Part shown: piece by piece, positions 55,035 to 64,000 of the stretch
Position numbering within the stretch: the first letter of the stretch is position 1
Layout: every line of letters starts with the position of its first letter
DNA from: Dipteris shenzhenensis
Taxonomy: Eukaryota; Polypodiophyta; Polypodiopsida; Gleicheniales
Length of the DNA: 64,000 nt
Direction: 5' to 3' (one strand)
Assembly: GCA_047967505.1 (NCBI GenBank)
Contig: CM106540.1
Notes under the pieces: model-generated
Told to the model about the DNA's origin: nothing
What the model saw: the letters and a program-made list of their open reading frames with translations, nothing else
Databases searched by the model: none
Program-made: the position numbers and the translations under genes

Positions 55035-57680
55035 ATGGCCGTTGATGCTCTTTCACAGATAGTCACTGAAAAGCTTGACAAGAACAACTTCCAGAATGAC
55101 GAATTTCCTTAAGGGAAAAGGCTATTGGAAGTTCATTACTCGAGCTGAACAAGAACTAGTTATTCCTAATGTTCCCAATCAACAGGAGTTGCAGGCATTT
55201 AAAGGTTGGCATGAGAGAGTCGGAAAAGTTATGTAATGGCTGTCTATCAGTATTTCAGATTCTATGATTAAGCATATTCAGGATGCAAGCACGCCGAAGG
55301 AGGCATGGGATACTTTGACAAAAATGTATAGCACAAATATGCAAGCCAGGAAAATGCAGCTCAAGCAGGAGAGCAGGAGTTGCATAATGTGCAGAGAGAA
55401 AATATGAGCATCAATGACTACCACATTAAGGTGAAGAAGATTGCAGATGCACTTGCTTCTATTGGGTCGCCAGTGGAAGATGATGATTTAGTTTCTATGA
55501 CCTTGAATGGTCTAGGAAAGGATTATGCACAATTTTGTACATCCATTGCCGTCCGTGAGAATTTTCCTGATCTTGAGGAGTTGATTGCTCTTCTAATTTC
55601 TGAAGAGCAGAGAAATGGTGGTGCATCTTCTTCAGGAGGAACTTCAAAAGAAACTGTCTTCTACTCAAATGCTAGAAGAGGTAGAGGTAGAGGTAGAGCA
55701 GGCCATTCTGGAGGCCATGGCAGAAATAAGAATATGCAACAAATTCAAGAAAACTAGTCCTGTGGAGGAGGACATGGTAACTTGAGGCAGGGGGAGCCAA
55801 AGAGGTCGTGGTGGATGGCAAAGAGGCCAAAATGCAAATAGCAATGTTGAATGCTACTACTGTGGTAAAATGGGTCATATGGTTAAAGAGTGCTATTAAA
55901 AGCAAAATGACACCATGACTGTAAAATTGCAGCAATGCAATTATGCATTCTCTAGTAGACAGGGTGATGACAGAAATGAGCATTTGTTTATGGTGTAGCT
56001 CATGAATAATTCTGTGACAAGTGTAGAAGAAAGCAATGATGTGTAGCATGTTGACTCAGGTGCATCAAACCACATGACAGGTCATGCAGAGTGGATGCAA
56101 GATGCAAGAAAAATGGAAAGACCAGGATTTGTGGAGACTAGTGATGATACTGCACATCCTATTGTGTAGATTGGTAAAATTCCTCATGTCCTGAATATCA
56201 CCAAGAACCTGGTTTCTATTGGTCAAATGGTTGAGCAGGGCTTGCAGGTCAGATTTAATCCTCATGGATGCTTTGTTGAGGATATGAAAAATAAAGGTCG
56301 CTTGATAGAAAAAGGGAAGAAGAAGGGTAGGATGTTTACATTGGATGCAGACATGCTTGAATTGAGTGTAGCAATGTTTGCACATGGGACTGGTGTAGTT
56401 GCAAATATTGACATCTGGCATAAACGCATTGGTCATGTTGATGTACAGTGACTTAAATTAATGCAGGCCCAAAATATTGTTGCAGGATTGCCTAAGTTCA
56501 AGGTTGCAAAAATGCATAAGGTTGTAAAGCCTATCAATTTCAAAAACAGGCAAAGGAAACCATTTCCTAGACATGTTCAAGAGAGTAAGAGGCCATTGGA
56601 ATTAATCCACCCTGATGTGTGGACTACTAAAGCTGCATCTATTGGAGGCTGTCATTATTTTGTCACTTTTATTGATGACTACAACAGAAAAGTTTGGGTG
56701 TATTTTATGAAAAAGAAAAGTGAAGTATTTGGGCATTTCAAAGCTTTTAAAGCTATGGTTGAGAAAGAAACATGCATGCAAATAAAATGCCTAAGGTCAG
56801 ATGGAGGGGGAGAGTACCTCTCAAATGAGTTTACAAGGTTCTTATAGGAGCATGGCATAAAGTAGCAATATTCGTGCAGTAATACCCCACAGCAAAATGG
56901 ACTTGCAGAAAGGAAAAACAGGCATATTGGAGAGGTATCTCGTGCCATGCCCAACAAAAAAGACCTGCCATATTATTATTGGGCTGAAGCAATTGCTACA
57001 GTAGTCTACATAATGAACAGGACTCCCACTACAACAATACATGGCATGATGCGAGAGGAGAGGTATACTGGTAGGAAACCAGATATTTCCCATTTGAAAG
57101 TTTTTGGTTGCATTGCCTATGTTCATGTGCCAGATGAGTTGAGATCCAAGTTGGATCCAAAAGCTGAGAAGTGCATCTTTATTGGTTATTATCTACAGCA
57201 GAAAGGGTATAGATGCTATAACCCTTCTAGTCATAAGTTTACAGTAAGCAGAGATGTTGTTTTTGATGAGATGAGTAGCTGGTATAAACCAGTAAATGTG
57301 ATTGATGATGTAGATAAACAAAATGGTAATGCTACATAGAATTCACAACAGCAATCACAAAATATTACTGGACCTATAGTGTCCTCTAGCAGAAGTTCAC
57401 ATACTTTGCCATGGACAGGCAAATTGAGATCAGGTGGATCGCCTCAAAGCAATGCAAATAGTGGTATGCAAGTATCACAAAAAAGAAAAGAGAAAGTAGA
57501 TCAGCCCATGTTTGATGTGAATGCAGGTCACTCTTATGTGGATGGTGAATCCAGTGGCTCAGAACAGAGCCTTGATGATGAGTTGGGTATTCCTTCTATT
57601 GTTACACTTGGAGTAAGGAAAACAAGGGATGTTTTGAGAGCACCTGGTAGTGAGGGTGTGCAGGAATTGGGATTGAGCTC
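55035..57680 (+). pseudogene. Copia B gag-protease-integrase, decayed
   Basis: Gag starts at ATG 55035 (ALSQIVTEKLDKNNFQ), with a short deletion relative to element A, and has an intact knuckle start CYYCGKMGHMVKEC near 55850. The protease region (56045-56090) has lost its Trp to a stop (TAG at 56043) but keeps DSGASNHMTG. Integrase: LELIHPDVW (Asp kept), CLRSDGGGEYLS (Asp), QQNGLAERKNRHI (Glu), with stops at 56845 and 56863 between them. C-terminal VFGCIAYVHVP and SRDVVFDEMSSW follow, a stop at 57337, then a Ser-rich tail to RESVE next to the polypurine tract. Compared with A, five stops here are TAG where A has CAG. Confidence 0.9.
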
Positions 57681-57689
57681 AAGGGAGAG

Positions 57690-58048
57690 TGTTGAGATAT
57701 CGAGCTCCACTCGTGATATGCCAGGGTGACCGTTGTGCATTTATGTCACCGACTTGTTAAGCTGCAGATGCGGTTGGTACACCGCCCATGAATAATAGCT
57801 GGATGGCAGCTATCTTTATGTACTCTAGTTAGTGGCTCAATTAGTATGCCACCTAGGTTAGCTGAGTTTGGTTTGAGACCCACATATAGGGTTCACCTAT
57901 TCCTTTTGTACTTAGAGAGAGTTCTTTTGGCTTTCACAACTAAGAAGAGGAAAATTGTTTTCAGCCTCCACCTTTGTGTGGATTCCCCCATTGTGTATGT
58001 GAGAAAGCTGCAACTGAGACTCCTTACTTCTCTCCCACTCTCTTCACA
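57690..58048 (+). repeat. 3' LTR of Copia B (359 bp)
   Basis: Starts TGTTGAGATATCGAGC directly after the polypurine tract and ends CTCTCTTCACA before the CTTTA duplication. Confidence 0.92.
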
Positions 58049-58053
58049 CTTTA

Positions 58054-59400
58054 TTCAATGGCCCAAACAATGAGGTGGAGCACCCGCTTGCTACCTCAAA
58101 TCTCCCATCATGTTTTTTAACTGGAACCAAACTAAGAAACCTAGTGTCTCAACCAAACTTGTACCATTTGACCTGAAACCAAATCCTCCCATCCAACTAG
58201 CACACTCCTTTCATTCTCTCTCATTCCTCTTGCTTCCCCCTCATTTTTTATCACCATTTTGAATTTTTCTTTGCTCCATCCCTCTTTTCAAATTTCCTGT
58301 TGGAGGAAGCTTCTTTCTCTATTCTCCCTCTCATGGGATGGACTCTCATGCCAAAATCTCACCACTTCTCTTCTCTACCTACATTTCCCTCCCATTTCAC
58401 TCTCATTCTTTCAAAACGTTCAAGATTTTTGAATGAGATTCAACCTACCTTCTTCTTTCTCTATTTTGGGCGCTTCTCCTTTGAATCTTGCCACTTCCTC
58501 TCTCATCTAAGATTCTCCCACGATCTGAAATCATTTCATTCAGGAAGACAAGGGAATCAATCTTCTAAGCGAGCCATGAATGATGCAAGGTGTTTGGAGC
58601 TTAGAAGGAGCTACTGAATGAGATTCTTTGAGAAAGAATCAAAGAAGATTGACTTTTAGGCATTGCAGTTTGCTGATGCATGAGAATCAATCTTTCTTTT
58701 GCCCATCTCTCAATACTAGTTACTTTCCTAGCTGCATTCTCTAAGGGTGCATGATTTTGAACCATTTGTCAAGGTTTGGGGTCCATCCAGACAGCTTGTA
58801 TGCAGGTTCAGGTGAGATAATCTTTGGAACAATGCAACACAGTGATTATGATGAGATTTGATTGTTGATGATGTAACTTTGAAGAGACAGTTAGTTTGTA
58901 GTTCATTTTGTGTAGTTGTGCTGTTTTGTTTTATTTCATGGTTTGAAAACATTGAAACTTTTGTTTGTTTTGTAAGAAATTCTATGAGAAATGAGCCTTT
59001 TTCACTCTTACTATCAATGATTTTCTACAGAATATTACTTGAAATAAATTTCGAGATGTTTGGGAGCATATAATTTGTTTTGAAGGAAGAACCATCAACT
59101 TCATCAATCCTAGAACACATTTGGGACCAATGCAAGGGACAAGTTTGATCACATTTTTCTTTCAAAGAACCTTGCTCCAAGAATCAAGTACTGTTCATTC
59201 ATGTAGTTTTAGAATGTTTTTAGTTTTCAACTCAAATTAGGGTCTATTAGAGCAACTTGCATGGAGATTCAAGTGAGAAAACCTTTAGAACAATGCAAGA
59301 CAATGAAAATAACGAGATTTCATGATGCAACTTTAAAGAAAGAGTTCAAATGCTGCTTACAGATTGTGCTTAGCAGGGGCTATATGCTTAGGTGGCACTA
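58054..59400. other. Spacer, no recognised gene
   Basis: Plus strand is C/T-rich at 58150-58500, resembling a 5' leader, followed by T-rich sequence. A direct repeat of AGGTTCAxGTGAGAxAAxCTTTxGAACAATGCAA occurs near 58803 and 59265. No domain recognised. Confidence 0.4.
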
Positions 59401-60501
59401 TAGGTGATGTGGCATATTAACCAATTCTAACCCTAAACCCAACCATGGCTATGATTGACCTTACTAGGGTCATGTCTTATCTGCCACGTGGCATACTTTC
59501 AAGCCAATCTTGACCACTGATCACTTAACCCAAGGTAACGAACCTAACTCGGGTAAAGTTCTATCTACCATGTGTCTTTTTCTGAGACAGAGATGGCGTG
59601 GGAATCGTTTGGAGCTCGGAGGGGTCGTCAAGGAGAAGGCGAAGGCTGATGCATAGAGCTTCGTTTGTAGGCTGGAGAGTCGCACTGCTTTGGCTGCTGG
59701 AGAGCGTCGAGGATGGCCGGCTGGGAGCTGTTGATGGTCTTGTTAGAGCTTGCTGGAGCTCTGAGCCACTAAAGCGTGCATTGAAGCCATTGTCGATGCT
59801 CTGTGGACACTGGGCTATGCTTGTGTAGCGCTACTCGTTCGAGCTACGTCAGGAGCTTGTATGTTGGAGTCTATAGTGGCAGGTTGAGTAGCGATGGAGG
59901 AGAGTTGCATAGGCTACTCACGGGTTTTAGGCTCTTTGTTGTAGAAGGTTATGAGCCGGCGTTGAGAGGCTGGAGGCAATGCTGTTGTAGCAGTTCTTCT
60001 GGGCCGAGAGCTTGTGGAGTGGTAGCAGTGTAGAGCAGCTTCTTCGCAGACGGTTGGCCAGGCTTATGGGACTACTGGTCACTGGCGACGCCAAGACTCC
60101 TAGGCTTTGGCCATCCCTACCTTCTCCAAGCTTAGTTTTTCTCCTTCCAAGCAGCTCGTGTGCAGACTATGGTGGGCTGGGGGGTCTCTCCTTAGAGGTC
60201 ACGATGAAGGAGTCAAGAGTAAAAAAGGCCGAGTCAGAGCTTGTTGTAGCAGTGTAGTTAGAGCTTCAATGATACTCTCTCCCTCTCTCTCACATGATCT
60301 CTCAACCGAATTCCTCTTTTCTCTCACTCGAATAAGGAAGAGTTCTCTCAGTGGAAGAGATAGAATGAATGGAAATATCTTTCAATAATATGGATGGAAA
60401 TGAACTCTCATGGAGAACACTCAAGAGAACTCTCAAACTCTCGATCACTCTCTCAAGAATCGCGATGCCTCAGCGAAAGGCAAGGGAGCTCTGATACCAT
60501 G
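59401..60501 (-). mobile_element. LTR element leader/internal fragment (minus strand), relative of 35961-37110
   Basis: On the minus strand the LTR end CACTTTGACA is followed by TGGTATCAGAGC (60501-60490), a perfect initiator-Met primer site. The next 200 bases (GCCTTTCGCTGAGGCATCGC, then GAGAG-rich) parallel those after the primer site at 37059. No gag or pol was recognised down to 59401; G-rich text at 59600-60260 has frames on the plus strand that I regard as incidental. Like its relative, it may be a non-autonomous LTR element. Confidence 0.5.
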
Positions 60502-60796
60502 TCAAAGTGAGGGATCAAGGAGGATCAAAGCACCACAAGAGAGACATAGGGTAGCAAACACTCAATCTATTGTAATGTGTGTACTCAACAATACATGATA
60601 GGCTTCTTTATATAGAGAGAGCCTTTAGAATAGTCAAACCATGTGGGATCCTCTCATCCACATCTCTCCTTGTGGATATCCTCAATCCACATCTCCACAT
60701 CTTGTAGTCCACATCCTAGGGTGGCTACTTTAGTTCTTTCCTATACCATACCTTAGCCCTTTAATCTATGTGCTCATGGCACCACAACTCTCAACA
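60502..60796 (-). repeat. Candidate LTR (295 bp), minus strand
   Basis: Minus-strand reading starts TGTTGAGAGTTGTGG at 60796 and ends CTCACTTTGACA at 60502, next to the primer site. A TATA-type TATATAAAG lies at 60614-60606. The starting border is inferred from the TGTTGAG..CA pattern; no second copy is present to confirm it. Confidence 0.55.
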
Positions 60797-61240
60797 TAGA
60801 CCTCATGGATGACACCCAGTTGGCTGCCATCCATAGGAAAAGGGTCACGGTGACCACCGTAGACATGCAATTTATTGTACATCTTAGGAAGCCCAAGGGC
60901 ACTTAGGGATTTTGTATGCTCCACCTTGTACTCTGCCTATGGGCATCTACCTACAATTGCACTCTACCTACACGCATTAATATAATAAAATGTCTTTTTT
61001 AGAATTGTCTGTGTATGTACAATCTCAAATTTTTCAGTGTATTTGCAATCTATTAATTTACTTACATGCAATCTCAATTTACTTATTACGAACGACTTTA
61101 TGATGACGTATACAATAGCAAAATGAAATAATAAACATCAAATCTCAATAGAACATGCAAAAGGAAATAATACTCAATTTTACTTAACATAGAAAAGGAA
61201 ACAATGTTCTGTAGTGGGAAGAGAAAATAATTTGAAAATG
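60797..61240. other. AT-rich spacer, nothing recognised
   Basis: About 440 bases with no gene, repeat or terminal structure that I can support. Three short TGCAATCTCAATTTACTTA-like words occur near 61020-61090. Confidence 0.4.
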
Positions 61241-61797
61241 GTATTCTTTATTGACATAGAGTAGTATCACAAAGATCATCAAAGCTTTAATGCATAAGCT
61301 ACTCTAGTCTACGCTTCTTCTTGCTTGGCTCAATAGATCCCTTTTTTGCTTGTTGAAGTAGAGAGGGATGCACAATTTCATTCTCTATAGCCTAGGGATC
61401 TGTAATGCCAGCTAGCCCTGCAATAGCTATAATACTATGTAGCAGACCAGATCATGTGTTCGAGAATAAAAATAAAGCTACACTATGCCTAATCAAAACA
61501 ACACGATCGGCAATAGGATGGATGGGCCTCATCTTCACCACCCGACTGAGGACCCTGAACTTCATGATGTTCATCTTTCTATACAACAACAATTTTCGAT
61601 GGAACACCAAAATGTGTTGAGCCACTCTGTTGATGTAGTGGCCGATTGAAGCCATCCCCCCACCAGAAGACCCTCTGGTTCCACCCTTGCATCCGATATA
61701 CTCATCAACCCATAAGATATCCTGCAACCAACATATTACATCAAAACCAAAAGATTATATAAATTAATAAAATATCATTTTTTAAGAATTAATAAGA

Positions 61798-62087
61798 ATA
61801 AGGGTTTTCACAGATGAAAAATAATATCTTTAAAAAATCATATTTGGGAGGCCACTAGGACCCTAGCAACCATGTACATCAATTTCATGCCAAAAAAACC
61901 CCTACAAGCCCAAAATCCAACATCATGCAACGAGATCCCAATTTCTGCATGATGTTGGATGATATCAGATTTTGGGCTTGCAGGGGTTTTTTTTGGCATG
62001 AAATTGATGCACATGGTTGCTGGGGTCCTAGTGGCCTCCCAAATATAATTTTTTAAAGATATTATTTTTCATCTGTGAAAAAACCAT
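61798..62087. repeat. Long hairpin 1 (arms about 130 bp)
   Basis: Near-perfect inverted repeat: 61798-61929 pairs with 61946-62087, loop about 16 bases. Arms include GGGAGGCCACTAGGACCCTA and AAAAACCCCTxCAAGCCCAAA. It lies in the proposed intron of the minus-strand gene. Transcribed, it would fold into a long duplex. Confidence 0.9.
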
Positions 62088-62099
62088 AACCCTAATTGT

Positions 62100-62210
62100 T
62101 TACACAAATGGAGTGGGAGGGGCAAGTGGCAGGGGCATGTGTCAGGGGCAAGTGGCAAGGCAAGTGGTAGGGACAAGTGGCAAGGCAAGTGACAGTGGCA
62201 GGATGTCTTG
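62100..62210. repeat. GGCAAGTGGCA minisatellite
   Basis: About nine imperfect copies of GGCAAGTGGCA and AGGGGCAAGTGGC. A shorter version (GTGGCAGTGGCAAGTG) occurs at 62496-62511 after hairpin 2, so hairpin plus minisatellite were duplicated together. Confidence 0.8.
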
Positions 62211-62281
62211 GGTTTAAAATCATAACATTTGGTTGGGTTTTGTACCCTAAACCCTTAACCTTATTTTTTATTCCCTAAATC

Positions 62282-62431
62282 AAATTTGGGAGGCCACTGA
62301 CACTCTAGCAACCATGTGCATCATTTTCAAGAACAAAAACCCCCCTGAAAACCCTAAATCTGACATCATGCTTTTTTTTTTCTTGAAAATGATGCACATG
62401 GTTGCTAGGGTGTCAGTGGCCTCCCAGATTT
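62282..62431. repeat. Hairpin 2 (arms 52 bp)
   Basis: 62282-62333 pairs with 62380-62431 almost perfectly, loop 46 bases. Arms share GGGAGGCCACT and AGCAACCATGTGCATCA with hairpin 1, and the following sequence (AATTGTTTxCAxAAATGGAG, AAATCATAAxATTTGGTTGG) repeats that after hairpin 1. Confidence 0.9.
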
Positions 62432-63904
62432 GTTATTTTTTAAATATTTTTTTCCTAAATTACAAAACATAATGCTAATTGTTTCCAAAAATGGAGTGGC
62501 AGTGGCAAGTGAGGATGTCATGGATTTAAAATCATAAAATTTGGTTGGGTTTTCTACTTTAAACCCTAAATCCTATATTTTATTCCCTACCAGTTGAAGA
62601 AAAAGCAATGATTTTTGTTGCTAAAATGGAACCTAGAATTATACTGATGATTTTGAATCACATGATGAAGCTGGCAAAGCTACATACCTTTTCTACCTCA
62701 TCGCGGAGTGCATCAGCTACAGTGTCCAACTGGACTCCCTTTTGTGGTCGGTCTTGAACTTCATGTTGGCTTGAGGTGCCAGCTTCTTCATCTCTCTCCT
62801 CGAACAATTCCCTCTGCAAATTCATGAACTGCTCATCGCACATGTCGTACTCTAGTGCAGCATCCTCAATTGCCTTCCGTGTTAGTTGGATTGCCTCCAG
62901 GTGAGGCTTGAGTCATCAAAGCGTGCAATCTCATCGATTGCTAGATTGACTGGAGCATCAAAGTCAATGACATAATCAAAAGTGTCATTCGAGAGCTGAC
63001 ATAGCACCTCATTCTCTCGAAGACCGGTTTCTTCCATCACTTCCAATAGGGTAAAGTATTCCTCACCCTCAACCCTGATTGGATCAACTAAAGCAAGGTG
63101 TGGCTTGGTTGTTGCCTCATCTGGATTATAGGTAGAGGATGGATATGCATGAGTCAGATATGAAGATAAGATGATGTTGCTTTCAACTTGCTCCTCAGCT
63201 AGGATAATAGTATGCTCCTCAGGCTCCAAGTCTAGGTTTAGGTCATCTCCTCCACTGCTTGTTGATGGACCTGCTCCACCACTTGTGGATGCAAGACCCT
63301 TGGGTTGCTCACCAACATCCTCATCAAACTTGCTAGTCGTGACGCAAGGAGAATGGTAAGGGCTACATCTCTCTCGATCAAATGAATTGGGGAAGATGAA
63401 TCATCCTCGATGGGAATAGCATACTCACGGAGAGAGATAGGGACATTATCCATGGCCCTACCTAGTGTCTTCTTGAAGTTAGCACTCTGGTCAAAAGAGC
63501 TCAAAAAATCCAATGAAACCCATTGGTGAGGGGAGTTAGCAATCGCGACAAATTGCCCATGGATAAGTCTATCAAAAAATTGAAGAGAGGGATTATCAGC
63601 AGGAAGGAGAGCTCTCAACTGTGACTCAAGATGGAATGCCTAACAGAAGATATGATAAACCTGATCTGTAGAGGCCTGGGAATCAGTGGATGAAATCCAC
63701 TAGTCAAAAGCCTTTCTAGGGGAGACCATGAGTGTAGGAGGATGCTTGGGAAGACGAAAGAGGAGGCTGTGGAATGCAAGGTTACTCAAGAGTGGGAAAC
63801 TAAAAAATGTGAAAATGACCTTAGAAGTGTACTTTATAAATGGGCATTGCCCTTAAAAGTGTTCTTAATTACAATGTTTTTATATTTATTATTTTTTCTT
63901 TGGA

Positions 63905-63906
<2 letters not shown>

Positions 63907-63958
<52 letters not shown>

Positions 63959-63965
63959 CTCTCGC
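63907..63965 (+). repeat. (CT)n microsatellite
   Basis: About 24 uninterrupted CT units ending in CTCGCTCTCTCGCTCC. It lies beyond the start of the minus-strand gene, in its possible promoter region. Confidence 0.9.
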
Positions 63966-64000
63966 TCCCCCTCTCTCCCTTTCTCTCTAGCCATCTCTCT

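Larger units (their letters stand above)
54115..58053 (+). mobile_element. Ty1/Copia element B: complete insertion lacking RT and RNase H
   Basis: Two LTRs (54120-54477 and 57690-58048) flank an internal region of 3.2 kb. A 5-bp target duplication CTTTA lies at 54115-54119 and 58049-58053, so both ends are original. Order: LTR, primer site, gag, protease, integrase, polypurine tract AAGGGAGAG (57681-57689), LTR. Reverse transcriptase and RNase H are absent; the frame passes from the integrase tail straight into the polypurine tract. It therefore looks like a deletion derivative that was mobilised by enzymes supplied elsewhere. By eye the LTRs differ by about 17 substitutions and one indel, so insertion is not recent. 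Confidence 0.9.
61290..63729 (-). pseudogene. Unrecognised multi-exon gene with stops and frameshifts (minus strand)
   Basis: Start at ATG 63729 (MVSPRKAFD). In the same frame, two TAG codons (63702 and 63651) interrupt an otherwise consistent reading: FHLESQLRALLPADNPSLQF, QFVAIANSPHQWVSLDFLSS, NVPISLREYAIPIEDDSSSP, then a shift near 63330 into KFDEDVGEQPKGLASTSGG, LEPEEHTIILAEEQVE, FTLLEVMEETGLRENEVLC, a second shift near 62905 into HLEAIQLTRKAIEDAALEYD, and DALRDEVEK at a clean donor (AAG|GTATGT, 62694). The intron (to 61728) ends GGTTGCAG; the next exon DILWVDEYIGCKGGTRGSSG, MASIGHYINRVAQHI stays in phase. A last exon after CATTGCAG (about 61424) ends in KKKRRLE. AATAAA follows at about 61245. 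No family recognised; a transposon origin is possible given the lesions. Confidence 0.5.

Noticed and set aside
59598-60388. Several overlapping plus-strand open frames of 76-93 codons.
   Set aside because: They lie antisense to the LTR-element leader, overlap each other in different frames and match nothing recognised.
1-64000. CRISPR arrays, tRNA genes, rRNA genes and bacterial operons.
   Set aside because: None seen; the repeats present are eukaryotic satellites, LTRs and MITEs.

Overview
The window looks like repeat-rich nuclear DNA of a land plant, probably not a flowering plant (fern, lycophyte or moss; a fern is my guess). This rests on the plant-type mobile elements (CACTA, Ty1/Copia with initiator-Met primer sites, Ty3/Gypsy), introns with GT..AG borders, long AT-rich spacers, and two protein families I associate with early-diverging land plants: DUF3455, and a transposon-like family with a GHGKGEH signature. 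No bacterial operons, CRISPR arrays, rRNA or tRNA genes were seen.

Layout. 1-5797: right part of a CACTA element, with a decayed transposase on the minus strand and a divergent second gene on the plus strand, ending in a terminal repeat. 5798-7624: no recognisable content. 7625-11152: a large palindromic satellite followed by a second CACTA copy with a better preserved second gene, five palindromes at exact 26-bp spacing, and a terminal repeat. 11153-15346: a tandem repeat, a Copia reverse-transcriptase fragment, and a truncated Copia element (A). 15347-20006: spacer with two MITEs bounded by perfect 8-bp target duplications. 20007-21804 (minus): the only gene that reads cleanly, a secreted protein with two DUF3455-like domains in four exons. 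21805-24359: its upstream region and a fragment of a DUF7869-type gene. 24360-25795: kinase-like pseudogene. 27775-30368: decayed transposon-like gene interrupted by a third MITE. 31950-34648 (minus): decayed Copia gag-integrase. 35400-37100: short-repeat tract and part of an LTR element read on the minus strand. 37108-45004: 5'-truncated Gypsy element with a 3-kb coiled-coil region between integrase and a 918-bp candidate 3' LTR. 50042-51650 (minus): decayed DUF7869-type gene. 52480-53945 (minus): Copia RT/RNase H remnant. 54120-58048: a complete Copia insertion (B) with two LTRs and a CTTTA target duplication, but no reverse transcriptase. 59400-60796: a second minus-strand LTR fragment like that at 36-37 kb. 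61290-63729 (minus): unrecognised multi-exon gene with nonsense and frameshift lesions and two long hairpins in an intron.

Most coding-like sequence belongs to mobile elements and is broken. Comparing Copia copies A and B shows that many stop codons arose by CAG to TAG change, as expected of cytosine methylation at CHG sites. The DUF3455 gene is the single best candidate for a functioning host gene. No cooperating gene system was found.
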